A stretch of 64,000 nucleotides of DNA from Prolixibacteraceae bacterium. GTDB lineage: Bacteria; Bacteroidota; Bacteroidia; Bacteroidales; Prolixibacteraceae. The notes beneath the pieces are model-generated. The model ran no database searches. It saw nothing but the letters and a program-made list of their open reading frames with translations, and was not told the origin of the DNA. Location of the stretch: assembly GCA_019720755.1 (NCBI GenBank), contig CP081303.1, positions 1,922,001-1,986,000 of the forward strand, given 5' to 3'. Below, one piece after another: positions 63,866 through 64,000 of this stretch. The position numbers were made by a program, and so were the translations under genes. The stretch's first letter is position 1. Each line of letters opens with the position of its first letter.

Positions 63866-63913
63866 ACGATGAAGGAATAAAGTGCAATTAATAAGCATCT
63901 ATTCCTTCATCGT
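63866..63913 (+). terminator. hairpin downstream of the DarT-like gene
   Basis: A perfect 14-bp stem (ACGATGAAGGAATA and its complement) surrounds a 20-nt loop, 81 bp after the stop. There is no T-tract, so it is a weak terminator or an RNA-stabilising structure. The last ~90 bases of the window show nothing else. Confidence 0.45.
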
Positions 63914-64000
63914 GAACACTTCAACCACTCCATTTTGAATGAATGCTCATCAACCTAAGCGTAGAGATAAGGGATCAATCGAATCAACTATATTCATCCG

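Overview
This is an AT-rich window from a Bacteroidota chromosome. The signs are type IX secretion (T9SS) C-terminal sorting domains on three secreted enzymes, promoters of the TTG-N17-20-TAnnTTTG type, Bat aerotolerance genes, and many outer-membrane beta-barrels. A marine or host-glycan-degrading, facultatively or strictly anaerobic member of the Marinilabiliales/Prolixibacteraceae would fit, but that placement is inference. I see no rRNA, tRNA or CRISPR array.

Layout. 0.1-1.6 kb: two paralogous secreted unknown proteins. 1.7-7.2 kb: a porin preceded by a Pho-box-like direct repeat, phosphoserine phosphatase (serB), and an S9 peptidase with a lysine-rich insert. 7.5-8.8 kb: an intact IS4-type insertion sequence with its 7-bp target duplication. 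9.1-15.3 kb: the MoxR/DUF58/DUF4381/BatA/BatB-BatC/BatD operon on the minus strand. 15.4-22.6 kb: a sulfatase, a pirin lacking two metal ligands, and a multidomain GH31 enzyme with dockerin and cohesin-like modules. 22.8-23.8 kb: a HAD lipoprotein. 24.2-26.8 kb: an arsEFG-type organoarsenical operon plus an ArsP-like permease, with two ArsR-like palindromes upstream and no arsR. 27-28.2 kb: an 11-bp tandem array and two small paralogous membrane proteins. 28.8-31.6 kb: isocitrate dehydrogenase, ferritin, thiol peroxidase and a small TPR protein. 31.7-41.2 kb: hemN, a membrane-anchored MTA/SAH nucleosidase, two hydrolases, a FadL-type channel, glutathione peroxidase, cyclophilin, a free-standing archaeal-type ThrRS editing domain, and a BamA-like barrel. 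41.4-44.5 kb: a FecCD/BtuCD-type ABC importer. 44.6-49.2 kb: two tandem T9SS serine proteases. 49.7-52.0 kb: NfnAB electron-bifurcating transhydrogenase. 52.7-55.1 kb: a TPR-LuxR regulator and a YfcE-like phosphoesterase. 55.5 kb: a 27-bp hairpin merged with an 11-bp tandem array. 56.1-60.2 kb: a T9SS-secreted PL8 polysaccharide lyase with an IS66 remnant directly behind it. 61.0-63.8 kb: a three-gene cassette encoding macro domain + DUF4145, an unrecognised protein, and a DarT-like ADP-ribosyltransferase.

How it works together. The PL8 lyase, sulfatase and GH31 enzyme point to use of sulfated or host-type glycans, although they are not in one locus. Oxygen and redox handling is well represented (Bat operon, ferritin, Tpx, GPx, oxygen-independent HemN, Nfn). 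The best candidate for an undescribed system is the terminal DarTG-like cassette. It departs from canonical DarTG in the C-terminal domain of the macro protein, in the extra middle gene, and in an N-terminal extension on the transferase. The two intergenic 11-bp arrays are the most unusual non-coding structures.
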